Assembly: GCF_963675305.1 (NCBI RefSeq)
Contig: NZ_OY776147.1
Coordinates: 3,038,001 to 3,102,000 of the forward strand
Direction: 5' to 3'
Source: an uncultured Hyphomonas sp.
GTDB lineage: Bacteria; Pseudomonadota; Alphaproteobacteria; Caulobacterales; Hyphomonadaceae
Length of the DNA stretch: 64,000 nucleotides
Positions 16,066-24,420 of this stretch are shown one piece after another. The notes beneath the pieces were generated by a model, which was not told where the DNA came from, did not search any database, and worked only from the letters and a program-made list of their open reading frames with translations. Positions within the stretch are counted from its first letter, which is position 1; every line of letters begins with the position of its first letter. Made by a program: the position numbers and the translations under genes.

Positions 16066-17892
16066 CTAGAAGACTGCCTTCGGCGTGTCCTCTTCCATCA
16101 TCTGCTGGCGCACCAGCGGGATGGGCGGGCCGCCATAGGAGAGGAACTCGTCGTGGAACGCTTTCCAGCCCGAGCGCGGATCTTCGGGGAAGTGTTTCGC
16201 CGTCCAGTCATCCCGCAGCTTGCGGATCATGAGCTTGCCCATCGTGTAGTTCAGGTAAGCCGGGTCATAGGTGCCGCGTGCGGCCTGCTGGGTCGCATTG
16301 CCGGCATCCTGGTAGCATTCGTTGCGGAAGAGGTCGTAGCTCTGTTCCACCGTCATGCCCTCGGCATGAAGGCCGATGGCGGAGAGATACCGGCAATCGC
16401 GCAGCAATGCGTTGGACAGTTGGCCGACATGGGTTTCCGGGTCGCCGTCATGCAGGCCGGCGTCATACATCATCTCTTCGGTATAATGCGCCCAGCCTTC
16501 GGCAAAGGCGTAACCGACCCAGAGCTTCCCGAACACGGACTCGGCACGGTTCGAATGCAGGAAGTTCAGGAAGTGGCCGGGCCAGACTTCGTGCACGCTG
16601 GTGAACAGGAGGTCCATCTTGCCGGGCACATAGGCGTTGCGGGTGGCCTCGTCCCAGCTCGGGTCCGGCGGCGAGATGTAATAGACAGACGGCAGGCCGA
16701 GATCATATGGCCCCGGCAGGTCGATATAGGCCGAGTTCTGACGATTGTACGGCGGCGACTCTTCCACCTTGGCCTGCTCGGTGCCGGGAATGGTGACAAT
16801 GTCGTGCGCCTCGATGAAGGCGCGCAGTTCGGGAAGCTGCTCACGCGCCTCCTCGACCGGGCCGACTTCCGGCTTGTTGGCGCCCATCTTTTCCATACAG
16901 GCGCCGAGCGTGAGGCCGGGCGCATAGGCATCGCAGGCCTCTTTCAGGGCCGCCTGGTTGCGTTTCAGGTCTGCCTCGCCAATCGCCTTGAGCTCATCCA
17001 GCGGCAGGTCGACCGCTTCGGTCAGGCGCACCATGTCGGCAAACTTGTCCGCGCCCATGGCAAAGCCATCCGGCGTGGCCGGGACAGAGCCGATATAGTC
17101 AGACAAGTGCTGCATGGCCGCGGAGGCCGCCGCAGTCGCTTCGTCGAACTCTGCCTGCAATTCCGGATTGTCGACGTCGGCAAAGGCCGCTTTCGCGTCA
17201 CCCGTGTAATAATCTGCAAACCCGCTGAAACCGGCCTGCCCGTATTTCAGGAAGGTCTCCGGCAGCGGCAGCTGCAGGTTCGCCTCGATCTGGGCGGCAG
17301 CTTCCGGAACATTCTTCGCGTATTTGATGAAAGCCTTCATCCGCGTCTCGGCATCGGCATAGGGCCGCGCGATATAGACGTTCGGATCCAGCACGCCGAC
17401 ATAGAAGTCGGGATTGTGATGCGGCCGGTCAGCCTCTTCCAGCCAGAACAGCTCGCCCTGCATGACGCGGATCAGATAGTCGCGCTCGAATTTCTGTTCG
17501 TCGCTGAGGCCGGCCGGGTCCAGCGCCTGTGCGTCAGCAATTGCCGCCTTGCGCATGTCGATCTGGGCTTTCAGGCCCGCTTCGCTGAAGTCCGGCAGTT
17601 CGCCGTCGAATTCATGGCGGCCCTGATAGACCGCGAAATGCGGGTTGAGCTGGAAATAGGTTTCCAGGAAGGGCGACAGGAAAGCGCCCCATTCCGTGCT
17701 GGTGTCGATGGCCATCGGATCGGCGGGGGCTTCTGCAACCGGCGCAGCCGCTTCAGGGACGGCCGCTTCGGGCGTTGAAGCTTCTGGCGCGGCCGTTTCG
17801 GGCGCCAATTCCGTTTCCGCGACGGGGTGGGCACAGCCTGTCGCCGTCAATGCGACCAGGGAAGCCGCCATCATCAATCCACGAATTTTCAT
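16066..17892 (-). CDS. DUF885 family lipoprotein, putative zinc metallopeptidase
   Basis: The start at 17892 has GAGGA upstream and gives a lipoprotein signal with lipobox-like ALTATGC near residue 20. An Ala/Glu/Pro-rich linker follows, then the DUF885 domain. The DUF885 hallmark HEVWPGHFLNFL (His-Glu-x-x-Pro-Gly-His type) is present, with downstream GWAHYTEEMMYDAG supplying a probable further Glu ligand and ARGTYDPAYLNYTMGKLMI near the end. The 608-residue length is normal. Members look like gluzincin-type peptidases of the cell envelope and substrates are poorly known. The signal places it in the periplasm or on the outer membrane. No operon partner is obvious: the upstream gene is 104 bp away. 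Confidence 0.87.
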   Translation of the reverse strand: MKIRGLMMAASLVALTATGCAHPVAETELAPETAAPEASTPEAAVPEAAAPVAEAPADPMAIDTSTEWGAFLSPFLETYFQLNPHFAVYQGRHEFDGELPDFSEAGLKAQIDMRKAAIADAQALDPAGLSDEQKFERDYLIRVMQGELFWLEEADRPHHNPDFYVGVLDPNVYIARPYADAETRMKAFIKYAKNVPEAAAQIEANLQLPLPETFLKYGQAGFSGFADYYTGDAKAAFADVDNPELQAEFDEATAAASAAMQHLSDYIGSVPATPDGFAMGADKFADMVRLTEAVDLPLDELKAIGEADLKRNQAALKEACDAYAPGLTLGACMEKMGANKPEVGPVEEAREQLPELRAFIEAHDIVTIPGTEQAKVEESPPYNRQNSAYIDLPGPYDLGLPSVYYISPPDPSWDEATRNAYVPGKMDLLFTSVHEVWPGHFLNFLHSNRAESVFGKLWVGYAFAEGWAHYTEEMMYDAGLHDGDPETHVGQLSNALLRDCRYLSAIGLHAEGMTVEQSYDLFRNECYQDAGNATQQAARGTYDPAYLNYTMGKLMIRKLRDDWTAKHFPEDPRSGWKAFHDEFLSYGGPPIPLVRQQMMEEDTPKAVF

Positions 17893-17996
17893 TGGAGAGT
17901 CCTCATCATCGCTGCGCACCGCACGAGCTTTGTTACAGGCTTACACATACGCGCCAGTTGTCGCCAGTCGGCATCTGCGGTTGAAGCCCCGACCGG

Positions 17997-19166
17997 TCAG
18001 ACCATCGCGCCATCGGTCGGCAGGCCGAAGAGGATGCGACCGGTCAGCTCCCAGGTGGCGGGGGCGGTGATGATGTGCTGGGTCATGGCCTGCGCGTCGC
18101 GGAACTGGCGCTGCAGGGGCGAGGTTTCGAACAGCGCCGCGCCACCGCCGAGCTCATACAGGTTGCGGCAGATGTCCGCCCCGGTGCGGGTGACATGAGT
18201 GCAGGCAAGGCGGAGGTCCGCGCGGGCTTCCATCGGGATTTCATCAGCCGTCTGCGCAATCTCCCAGACCCGGTCGATCTCCGCGAACAGCAGCGCCCGG
18301 GCCGCGCGCCAGCTGGCCTCGGCCTGCGCATAGGCGGACTGGATGGTCTGGCGTTCGGCCAATGTCTTGGCAGAGCCCTGGTTCTTCTTGGCGGCGGCCA
18401 GCGCATGGAACGTATCGAGGCTGCCCCGCGCATTGCCCAGCGCCGCCGCGCAGACGCCGAGCGAGAGAAAGCCGAAGGCGGGAAACTTGTAGAGCGGTCC
18501 GGTCTCACGCGGATTGCCCTCAGCAAGGCGCACGCAGCGGCCTTCCGGGACGAAAATGTCTTTCACTTCAAAATCGCCGGAGCCTGTGCCCTTCAGGCCC
18601 ATGACATGCCAGGTGTCCAGCAGCGCCGCCTCGGCCGCGGGAAAGACGGCCATCAGCGTCTCCGGCGCGCCGCTCGGCAGGCGCCGCATCTCGCCATCTT
18701 CCCAGACCGTGCAGCCGCCGCCGAGCCAGACGCTGTTCGCCGAGCCGGAGCCCCATTGCCAGCGCCCGGTGACGCGGTAGCCCCCCTCTTCCACGACCGC
18801 CCGGCCCATCGGGGCGAAGACGCCGCCGGTGATGAGATGGGGATCGTCGAAGATGGCCTCGGCCTCCTCCGGCGCCATATAGGCGGCGTTGAGGGCGGAC
18901 GTGTTCGCGATCATGCAGCACCAGCCGGCACTGGCATTCGCGGTCGACAGCGTCTCGACGGTTTCGACGAAGGCGCGGGGGCTGGCCTCCAGACCGCCGA
19001 AGCGCCGGGGCGTGACGAGGCGGAACACGCCTGCCTCCGCCATGGTGCGTGCGAGGTCTGCCGGCAGGCGGCGGGCTTCGTCCATTTCGTTTGCGCGGGC
19101 AGCAAGTTCCGGCAGCAGGGCCTTCGCGGCTGCGACCGGATCTGCCGGGTCTGTCTTCTGGTTCAT
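17997..19166 (-). CDS. Acyl-CoA dehydrogenase-like flavoprotein (HsaA-type)
   Basis: The start at 19166 follows a strong GAGGGGAGCGT site, giving 389 residues. The sequence has the acyl-CoA dehydrogenase N-, middle- and C-terminal domains (VFRLVTPRRFGGLEASPRAF, GRWQWGSGSANSVWLGGG, VKDIFVPEGRCV). The pattern, with GRWQWGSG and the C-terminal TGADICRNLYELGGGAALFE, is closer to group D flavin-dependent hydroxylases such as HsaA or 4-hydroxyphenylacetate oxygenases than to beta-oxidation enzymes. No flavin reductase gene lies next to it, so its partner would be encoded elsewhere. The substrate is unknown. The next gene downstream is 104 bp away. Confidence 0.8.
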   Translation of the reverse strand: MNQKTDPADPVAAAKALLPELAARANEMDEARRLPADLARTMAEAGVFRLVTPRRFGGLEASPRAFVETVETLSTANASAGWCCMIANTSALNAAYMAPEEAEAIFDDPHLITGGVFAPMGRAVVEEGGYRVTGRWQWGSGSANSVWLGGGCTVWEDGEMRRLPSGAPETLMAVFPAAEAALLDTWHVMGLKGTGSGDFEVKDIFVPEGRCVRLAEGNPRETGPLYKFPAFGFLSLGVCAAALGNARGSLDTFHALAAAKKNQGSAKTLAERQTIQSAYAQAEASWRAARALLFAEIDRVWEIAQTADEIPMEARADLRLACTHVTRTGADICRNLYELGGGAALFETSPLQRQFRDAQAMTQHIITAPATWELTGRILFGLPTDGAMV

Positions 19167-19224
19167 ACGCTCCCCTCGTGTTCTTTTCTTTCTGGTACGA
19201 TCTTCCGGAATGTCGCCGATGGGA

Positions 19225-20118
19225 TCAACGGTAGACTTTCGGCTTTTTCTGCTGGAAGCGGACGCCGGCCCGGGCGAGGCGGGCGTGCTGGGCGGGGCCG
19301 GCGAGTTCATAGGTACGCTCCCGGAGGAATTCCATCAGGCCGCGCCGCTTACCGGCCGCGGCCAGATCGTCCGGCGACAGCGTCTGCCCGATCTCGACCC
19401 GCAGGGACTTGCCCATGCGCCGGCGCACTTCGCGGAAGACGAGCGCGAGGCGCAGCTCCAGCGAGAGATGGCTCGCCATCTGGAACAGGCGCGAATTCTG
19501 GCCATCAAAATAGATGGGCGTCACCGAGGCGTTGCCATGGGTGATCAGTTTCGAGGTAAACGGCTTCCACTCATCGTCCACCGCCGTGCGGTCGAACGGG
19601 CGCGGCGTCGTGGAGACCCCGCCCGAGGGGAAGACGATGACGCAGCCGCCTGCCTTGATATGGTCCAGCGCCGCCTTGCGCATGGCGACATTGGCCGCCA
19701 TTGCCTCGCGCGTGCCGGAGAAGTCGACGCGCAGGAGATAGTCCCGCGCCTCCGGAATGCCGTCGAGGGCGGAGTTTGTCAGCACCCGGAAATCCGGGCG
19801 GCGGAGGCTCACCAGCCAGCAGATGACCAGCCCGTCCAGCACGCCGAAGGGATGGTTCGCCACCACGACCAGCGGGCCCTCCTTCGGAATTTCGGCAAGA
19901 CGAGAGGCGGAAAACTGGACGTCGAGATCCAGCAGACGGATCGCGGCCTCGAAGAAAGGCACGTCATTGGCGAGGTGATCGCGGTAATGCTCGTACAGCT
20001 TCTTCAGGCGCGGCTGGCCTGAGAAACGCTCCACCACGCGCACAAGGCGGCGCTTCACCGGGTCCTCGAAATAGGACGCGTAAGAGAGTTCCGGAGAAGG
20101 CGCTTCAGCAGGAATCAT
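19225..20118 (-). CDS. Lysophospholipid acyltransferase family protein
   Basis: The 297-residue protein carries the PlsC-type motif I NHxxxxD as VANHPFGVLDGLV and a motif III-like VIVFPSGGVSTTPR. The conserved downstream strand VTPIYFDGQNSRLFQ follows. The NHPFG-D form and the overall layout resemble the hemolysin-like/ornithine-lipid type acyltransferases. It is probably peripheral at the inner membrane and acylates a lipid using acyl-ACP or acyl-CoA. No ornithine lipid partner (OlsB) is seen nearby, so the lipid product is not assigned. Confidence 0.85.
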   Translation of the reverse strand: MIPAEAPSPELSYASYFEDPVKRRLVRVVERFSGQPRLKKLYEHYRDHLANDVPFFEAAIRLLDLDVQFSASRLAEIPKEGPLVVVANHPFGVLDGLVICWLVSLRRPDFRVLTNSALDGIPEARDYLLRVDFSGTREAMAANVAMRKAALDHIKAGGCVIVFPSGGVSTTPRPFDRTAVDDEWKPFTSKLITHGNASVTPIYFDGQNSRLFQMASHLSLELRLALVFREVRRRMGKSLRVEIGQTLSPDDLAAAGKRRGLMEFLRERTYELAGPAQHARLARAGVRFQQKKPKVYR

Positions 20119-20135
20119 CGCCCTGTTCTACGATG

Positions 20136-20531
20136 TCACAGCAGTTCCGAGAAGCGCAGAAGATAACCGTCCGGATCCTGCACCACGCCCTGGCGCACAC
20201 GGATGGGCTCATCGTCGCGCAGATAGGTCTTCTCTTCGAGGGGCTGGATCAGCGGCGCCCCGGCGGCGAGGGCCGCCTCGCAAAGGGCCGCGACATCCTC
20301 CACCGTGATCTGGAAATTGACGCCCCGGCCATAAGGCGCCTCCAGCGGCCCGGCGAGCCAGGTGCGCCCGACGGGCTCCTCCAGCATCAGCTCGGCCCCG
20401 CCCCTCTCAATATAAGCGAAGCGTTCCGCCGGGCGCTGGTAGACAATGGAGAAACCGAGCGCCCCGCAATAGAAATCAAGGCTGCGCTCAAGGTCGCTGA
20501 CATAGAGTTCAGGGACGAGCGCGGCGGCCAT
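20136..20531 (-). CDS. VOC family protein (bleomycin-resistance-like)
   Basis: The 131-residue product has two beta-alpha-beta-beta-beta modules of the vicinal-oxygen-chelate fold. It begins LVPELYVSDLERSLDFYCGALGF and ends QDPDGYLLRFSELL, the usual metal-Glu region. The E-RGGAELMLEEP segment resembles bleomycin-binding proteins, which sequester the drug without metal catalysis. The actual ligand is unknown. The gene starts 5 bp after metA ends on the same strand, so it is probably cotranscribed with metA and under the same SAM-II control. Confidence 0.83.
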   Translation of the reverse strand: MAAALVPELYVSDLERSLDFYCGALGFSIVYQRPAERFAYIERGGAELMLEEPVGRTWLAGPLEAPYGRGVNFQITVEDVAALCEAALAAGAPLIQPLEEKTYLRDDEPIRVRQGVVQDPDGYLLRFSELL

Positions 20532-20535
20532 CGCT

Positions 20536-21456
20536 CTAACCCTTCCCGATCTCGGCGAGATCGTAGGGCGTGGACTGATAGACCTGGTTTATCCAATTAC
20601 CAAAGAGGAGATGTGCGTGGCTGCGCCAGCGGTTGAGCGGGGGGCGGACCGGGTCATCGCCGGGGAAGTAATTGTGCGGAATGGCGATGTCGCTGCCGGC
20701 GGCGATGTCGCGTTCGTACTCTTCCTTCAGCGAGAAGGAGTCATATTCGACATGGTTGAACATGAAGACGCTGCGGCTGGGCGCATGTTCCAGGAGGCTC
20801 GGCCCCGTCGCCGGGCAGTCGACCAGCAGGTCCAGTTCAGGCCGGGCCAGCACGTCTTCGGCGTGCACTTCGGTCCAGCGGGAGACCGGGATCAGGAAGT
20901 CGTCCGAGAAGCCGTTCAGATAGGGCGAGGCCGGGGCAAGGTTGCGCTGGCGGTAGATGCCGAAAGCCTTCTTTGCGAGCTGGTATTTCGGCAGCTTGTG
21001 GAAATGCCAGGCTGCTGCCATGGCGCCCCAGCAGATGAACAGGTTCGAATGCACATTCGTCCGCGTCCAGTCGAAAATCCGTGTCAGCTCGTCCCAATAG
21101 GTGACGTCTTCGAAGTCCAGCTGCTCGACCGGCGCGCCGGTGACGATGAAGCCGTCGAACTTGCGGTCTGCCACGTCTTCCCAGGTGTTGTAGAAGCTGA
21201 TCAGGTGATCCTGCGACGTGTTCTTCGGCGTGTGATTGCCGATACGGATCAGCGACAGCTCGATCTGCAGCGGCGAGGCGCCCAGCAGGCGCGCGATCTG
21301 CGTCTCCGTGCGGATCTTGTTCGGCATCAGGTTCAGCAAGCCGATCTGCAGCGGGCGGATATCCTGGCGGGCAGCTTCGGATTCCTGCATCACCGCAACG
21401 CCCTCTTTCAGGAGGGTTTCACGGGCAGGCAGGGCATCCGGAATCTTGATCGGCAC
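20536..21456 (-). CDS. metA: Homoserine O-acetyltransferase, MetA family
   Basis: The 306-residue MetA-family enzyme activates homoserine in methionine synthesis. The nucleophile Cys142 is in LFICWGAMAAAW, with the catalytic His and Glu in VFMFNHVEYD further on. Residue 111 is Glu (TGAPVEQL). In characterised MetA enzymes, Glu111 selects acetyl-CoA and Gly111 succinyl-CoA, so despite the common name homoserine succinyltransferase, acetyl transfer is predicted here. The start is GTG at 21456, preceded by GAGAG. A SAM-II riboswitch and a promoter-like pair lie upstream, so expression should fall when S-adenosylmethionine is plentiful. A VOC gene follows at 5 bp. Confidence 0.95.
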   Translation of the reverse strand: MPIKIPDALPARETLLKEGVAVMQESEAARQDIRPLQIGLLNLMPNKIRTETQIARLLGASPLQIELSLIRIGNHTPKNTSQDHLISFYNTWEDVADRKFDGFIVTGAPVEQLDFEDVTYWDELTRIFDWTRTNVHSNLFICWGAMAAAWHFHKLPKYQLAKKAFGIYRQRNLAPASPYLNGFSDDFLIPVSRWTEVHAEDVLARPELDLLVDCPATGPSLLEHAPSRSVFMFNHVEYDSFSLKEEYERDIAAGSDIAIPHNYFPGDDPVRPPLNRWRSHAHLLFGNWINQVYQSTPYDLAEIGKG

Positions 21457-21546
21457 GGGGCAATACTCTCGACTTGTTCAGCCAGCTTGAAACCTGAAAA
21501 CAAGGGAAAAAGGGAGCGCGGGGCGAAATGGTCTTCCTGCGCGCGG

Positions 21547-21600
21547 CCCTTTTAGCGACTTGTTTTACGTGGCTGCAAGCCGGCCGGCCAAATCACCACG
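21547..21600 (-). promoter_or_regulatory. SAM-II riboswitch upstream of metA
   Basis: Read on the minus strand the element begins CGTGGTGATTT, continues with GGCTTGCAGCCACG and ends CAAGTCGCTAAAAGGG. P1 is CGTGG pairing with CCACG. The conserved SAM-II features TGATTT, CTTGCA and GCTAAAAGGG are in the right order and spacing for the H-type pseudoknot. It ends about 90 nt before the metA start. SAM-II is known almost only from alphaproteobacteria and regulates metA/metX. After it, AAAAGGG could also pair with CCCTTTTT at about 21508-21515, a possible expression platform. Confidence 0.9.
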
Positions 21601-21608
21601 ATGAAGCG

Positions 21609-21637
21609 CATGTAGCGCCGCAAACGGTGGCGGGCAA
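21609..21637 (-). promoter_or_regulatory. Predicted housekeeping promoter of metA
   Basis: On the minus strand TTGCCC (21637-21632) and TACATG (21614-21609) are separated by 17 bp. Transcription would begin near 21602, two bases before the SAM-II aptamer. That is the placement expected if the riboswitch forms the 5' end of the mRNA. Confidence 0.6.
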
Positions 21638-21664
21638 GGCCTGCATTGCGCTGGCAGAGCAGGC

Positions 21665-22282
21665 ATGGTCTACATGCGACCCGTGACCTCCATCCTCCTG
21701 ATCAACGGCCACCAGCCTTTCCCGACATCGCCGGGACGGCTGAACCGGGCTTTCTGCGACCGCGCAAGGGCGCATTTCGAGGCACGCGGCGCAGCCGTGC
21801 GAGAAGTCCGGACCGCTGAGCCGTGGGATACGGACCTTGAGGTGGAAAACCAGCTCTGGGCAGACCTCATCCTGATGCAATTCCCGCTGAACTCAATGGG
21901 CTTGCCCTGGTCACTGAAACGCTACCTCGACGAAGTGTATACCGCCGGCATGGATGGGCGCCTTGCCCGGGGGGATGGCCGAAGCCGGAAGGACCCTGCG
22001 CGGCAATACGGCTCCGGCGGGAAACTCCAGGGTAAACGCTACATGTTGTCGGTGACGATGAATGCGCCCCGCACCGCGTTCGATGACCCGGCCCAAAACC
22101 TTTTCGCAGGCCGCAGCCTCGATGACTTGCTGGCCCCGGTGCACATCAATTTTGCGTTCTTTGCCCTGTCGCCTTTGCCCACCTTCGCCGCACATGATGT
22201 CAGCAAGGCGCCTCAGATCGAAGCCGATCTCGACCGGTTCGATGCGCACCTGAAGGCGCACGCATCAGATTTCGGATCTTGA
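21665..22282 (+). CDS. NAD(P)H-dependent quinone oxidoreductase (MdaB-like)
   Basis: The 205-residue flavodoxin-fold protein has the segments ILLINGHQPFPTSPGRLNRAFC near the N-terminus, LILMQFPLNSMGLPWSLKRYLDEVY in the middle (FMN/FAD loop and substrate face) and a GKLQGKRYMLSVTMNAP strand. These are characteristic of MdaB/NQO-type NAD(P)H:quinone reductases, which perform two-electron reduction of quinones with FAD. The gene is divergent from metA. A second ATG at 21674 is a possible start. No specific operon partner is evident. Confidence 0.85.
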   Translation: MVYMRPVTSILLINGHQPFPTSPGRLNRAFCDRARAHFEARGAAVREVRTAEPWDTDLEVENQLWADLILMQFPLNSMGLPWSLKRYLDEVYTAGMDGRLARGDGRSRKDPARQYGSGGKLQGKRYMLSVTMNAPRTAFDDPAQNLFAGRSLDDLLAPVHINFAFFALSPLPTFAAHDVSKAPQIEADLDRFDAHLKAHASDFGS

Positions 22283-22286
22283 AGTC

Positions 22287-22739
22287 CTAACCCAGCGGAT
22301 GCACGAGATGCGGCAGGGTCCGGCCCGGAATGGAGCCGGATTGGGCCGTGCCGCTGCGGACGGCGCCAAGGCCTTCATAAAAGGCGGCGGCGTCCGGATC
22401 TGAATCGATCAGCAGGTTCTTCGCGCCATTGTCCCGCGCGACCCGGCAGGCCCAGACATAGAGCAGCTTGCCCGTCCCCTCCCCCAGCCGGTCTGGCTCC
22501 ACGAACAGCTTCTCCAGCACGGCATCCTCGCCCTGTTTCGAGAGCTGCACCACGCCCGCAATGCCGCGCTTGTCCTCCGCCAGCATGATTGCATCTTCGG
22601 CCAGATCTTCCGGCGTAACGGTCAACTCGCTCTCAAAGGCTTTCAGCATGTCCTCCGAATAGCCCCAATGTGCCTTGGACCGCAGGCAGAGGCCGGAGAG
22701 GGCGGCGAGTTCGCCGGATTTCGGTTCACGCAGAATCAT
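22287..22739 (-). CDS. GNAT family N-acetyltransferase
   Basis: The 150-residue GNAT protein has a clear acetyl-CoA site: a beta-bulge strand LEKLFVEPDRLGEGTGKLLYVWACRVARDNG (motif A, R/Q-x-x-G-x-G/A as RLGEGTG) and motif B LLIDSDPDAAAFYEGLGAV. The N-terminus REPKSGELAALSGLCLRSKAHWGYSED is typical of small-molecule or peptide acetyltransferases. The substrate is unknown. It is convergent with the quinone reductase gene (4 bp apart). Confidence 0.85.
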   Translation of the reverse strand: MILREPKSGELAALSGLCLRSKAHWGYSEDMLKAFESELTVTPEDLAEDAIMLAEDKRGIAGVVQLSKQGEDAVLEKLFVEPDRLGEGTGKLLYVWACRVARDNGAKNLLIDSDPDAAAFYEGLGAVRSGTAQSGSIPGRTLPHLVHPLG

Positions 22740-22832
22740 GGGCCCAATCTAGCGCAATTGTGTGGTGACGCTAGGCAAGGACTTGCGGGCCGGCCCGATA
22801 CCGCCTTCTCTGCCCTTCAGGAGGAAACAAAT

Positions 22833-23771
22833 ATGAGCGCAAAGCCCGTCCCGACCCGCATTACCGACATGCTCGGTATCGAAAAACCCATCATCCAGGC
22901 TGCCATGGGCTGGATTGCCCGGTCGCAATTGTCGTCCGCTGTCTCCAATGCCGGGGGCATGGGCATCATCGAAACCTCTTCCGGTGAGCTGGATGCCGTG
23001 CGGGAGGAGATCAAGAAGATGAAAACGCTGACGGACAAGCCGTTCGGCGTGAACGTCGCACAGGCTTTCGTGCGCGATCCGGACATCATCCAGTTCGTGA
23101 TCGATCAGGGCATCAAATTCGTCACGACCTCTGCGGGCGACCCGATGAAATATACCGGCATGCTGAAAGAGGCCGGCCTGACCGTGTTCCACGTTGTGCC
23201 GTCGCTGCAGGGCGCGATGCGCGCCATCGAGGCGGGCGTCGACGGGTTGATCGTGGAGGGCGGCGAGGGCGGCGGCTTCAAGAACCCGAAGGACGTCGCC
23301 TCGATGGTGCTGATTCCGCAGGTCTGCGAAGCGGTGGACGTACCGGTGGTGGCCGCCGGCGGCATCATGGACGGGCGGACCATGGCGGCGGCTTTCTGTC
23401 TTGGCGCCGAGGGCGTGCTGATGGGCACGCGTATTCTCTCATCCGCGGAAAGCCCGGTGCACCAGAACTGGAAAGATGCCATCGTGGCAGCCGACTCCAC
23501 CGATACCGTTTTCCTCAACCGGACTGGCCCCGGCCCGGCCCTGCGCGCGCTGCGCACGGAGCGGACGGACCGTATCCAGCAGGAAGGTGTCGACAATATT
23601 TTCGGAGAATTTGCGGGCACGCAGGATGTTTACTTCGGCGGCAATCTGGAAGCCGGCATCGCCCTGACCGGGCAGGTCGCCGGGCGCATCACGGACGTGA
23701 AGCCCATTGCGCAGATTTTCGAAGAGACGATCGAGGAATACCACCGCGTGGTATCCGGACTGCCCCGCTAA
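22833..23771 (+). CDS. Nitronate monooxygenase family protein
   Basis: The start at 22833 follows a strong AGGAGG. The 312-residue TIM-barrel protein has the FMN-binding pattern PIIQAAMGWIARSQLSSAVSNAGGMGII at the N-terminus, VEGGEGGG for the flavin phosphate loop, VVAAGGIMDGRTMAAAFCLGAEGVLMGTR near the end of the barrel, and a conserved His absent or displaced compared with class I enzymes. These are marks of the 2-nitropropane dioxygenase/nitronate monooxygenase family, which oxidises alkyl nitronates. Enoyl-ACP reductase FabK is a relative, so another flavin reaction is possible. Confidence 0.85.
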   Translation: MSAKPVPTRITDMLGIEKPIIQAAMGWIARSQLSSAVSNAGGMGIIETSSGELDAVREEIKKMKTLTDKPFGVNVAQAFVRDPDIIQFVIDQGIKFVTTSAGDPMKYTGMLKEAGLTVFHVVPSLQGAMRAIEAGVDGLIVEGGEGGGFKNPKDVASMVLIPQVCEAVDVPVVAAGGIMDGRTMAAAFCLGAEGVLMGTRILSSAESPVHQNWKDAIVAADSTDTVFLNRTGPGPALRALRTERTDRIQQEGVDNIFGEFAGTQDVYFGGNLEAGIALTGQVAGRITDVKPIAQIFEETIEEYHRVVSGLPR

Positions 23772-23780
23772 CACGCAGGA

Positions 23781-24326
23781 TCAGGGGGCCTGCAGGTCGC
23801 TGACCCAGTGGATTTCCGGATCCGCCAGCGAATGCATGCCTTTCAGCTCAAAGACGTTCTTGTAGCCATAACCGTAGAGATTGATGAAGGTCGGCACGTT
23901 CAGGGCCAGCGGCGCGCTTTTCAGGATCACGGGCGCAATGTCGTCTTCGAAATTGTTGTTGCAATAGATCAGGATGCGCGTGTCCTTCGACGGGATCACG
24001 GCGGCGAGCTTTTCCTCGGTGAAGTCAGAGAAGTTCACATTGATCGCGCCTTCGATATGGCCCATCGCATAGGCTTCGGCGCTGCGGGAATCGAGGATGA
24101 TCGTGCCGGGTTCGGCTTTCATCTCATTGAAATCCACGAGGGAGACAAGATGCTGCTGGCGGTAGGCGACCACTTCTTCGGAGACCCCGAGGAAGCCGTC
24201 ATAATCGATGAAAGAGTCCCGCTCCTGCGCATTCGCCGCCAGGCCGCAACCGATGAAAGTTGCAATGGTCAGAACACCAATCAGTGCGTTCCGTATACGG
24301 CGGCTGTTCTCACTTCCTGCGCTCAC
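23781..24326 (-). CDS. Exported rhodanese-like domain protein
   Basis: The product starts with GTG at 24326, preceded by GGGAG. An N-terminal hydrophobic segment (about residues 13-33) ends ANAQE and looks like a signal peptide or anchor. A single rhodanese domain follows: TIILDSRSAEAYAMGHIEGAINVNFSDF and the active-site loop ILIYCNNNFEDD with the catalytic Cys. In place of the usual CxxGxRS loop it has CNNNFEDD, so a sulfurtransferase function is uncertain and the domain may serve in protein interaction or redox sensing. It probably acts in the periplasm. Confidence 0.82.
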   Translation of the reverse strand: MSAGSENSRRIRNALIGVLTIATFIGCGLAANAQERDSFIDYDGFLGVSEEVVAYRQQHLVSLVDFNEMKAEPGTIILDSRSAEAYAMGHIEGAINVNFSDFTEEKLAAVIPSKDTRILIYCNNNFEDDIAPVILKSAPLALNVPTFINLYGYGYKNVFELKGMHSLADPEIHWVSDLQAP

Positions 24327-24420
24327 GGCGCGTCTCCCTTGTCTGCTTGCCCCCTACCATCGCGCGCAATTGCGGCGGGATCAAGGGCAGGACATGCCGG
24401 GAATACGGTGTGTACAGTCT

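Noticed and set aside
15865..17778. 637-codon open frame on the plus strand
   Set aside because: Antisense shadow of the DUF885 gene; Arg/Gly/His-rich translation without a domain, a product of high GC.
18075..19544. 489-codon open frame on the plus strand
   Set aside because: Spans the antisense of two recognised genes (flavoprotein and acyltransferase), no motif.
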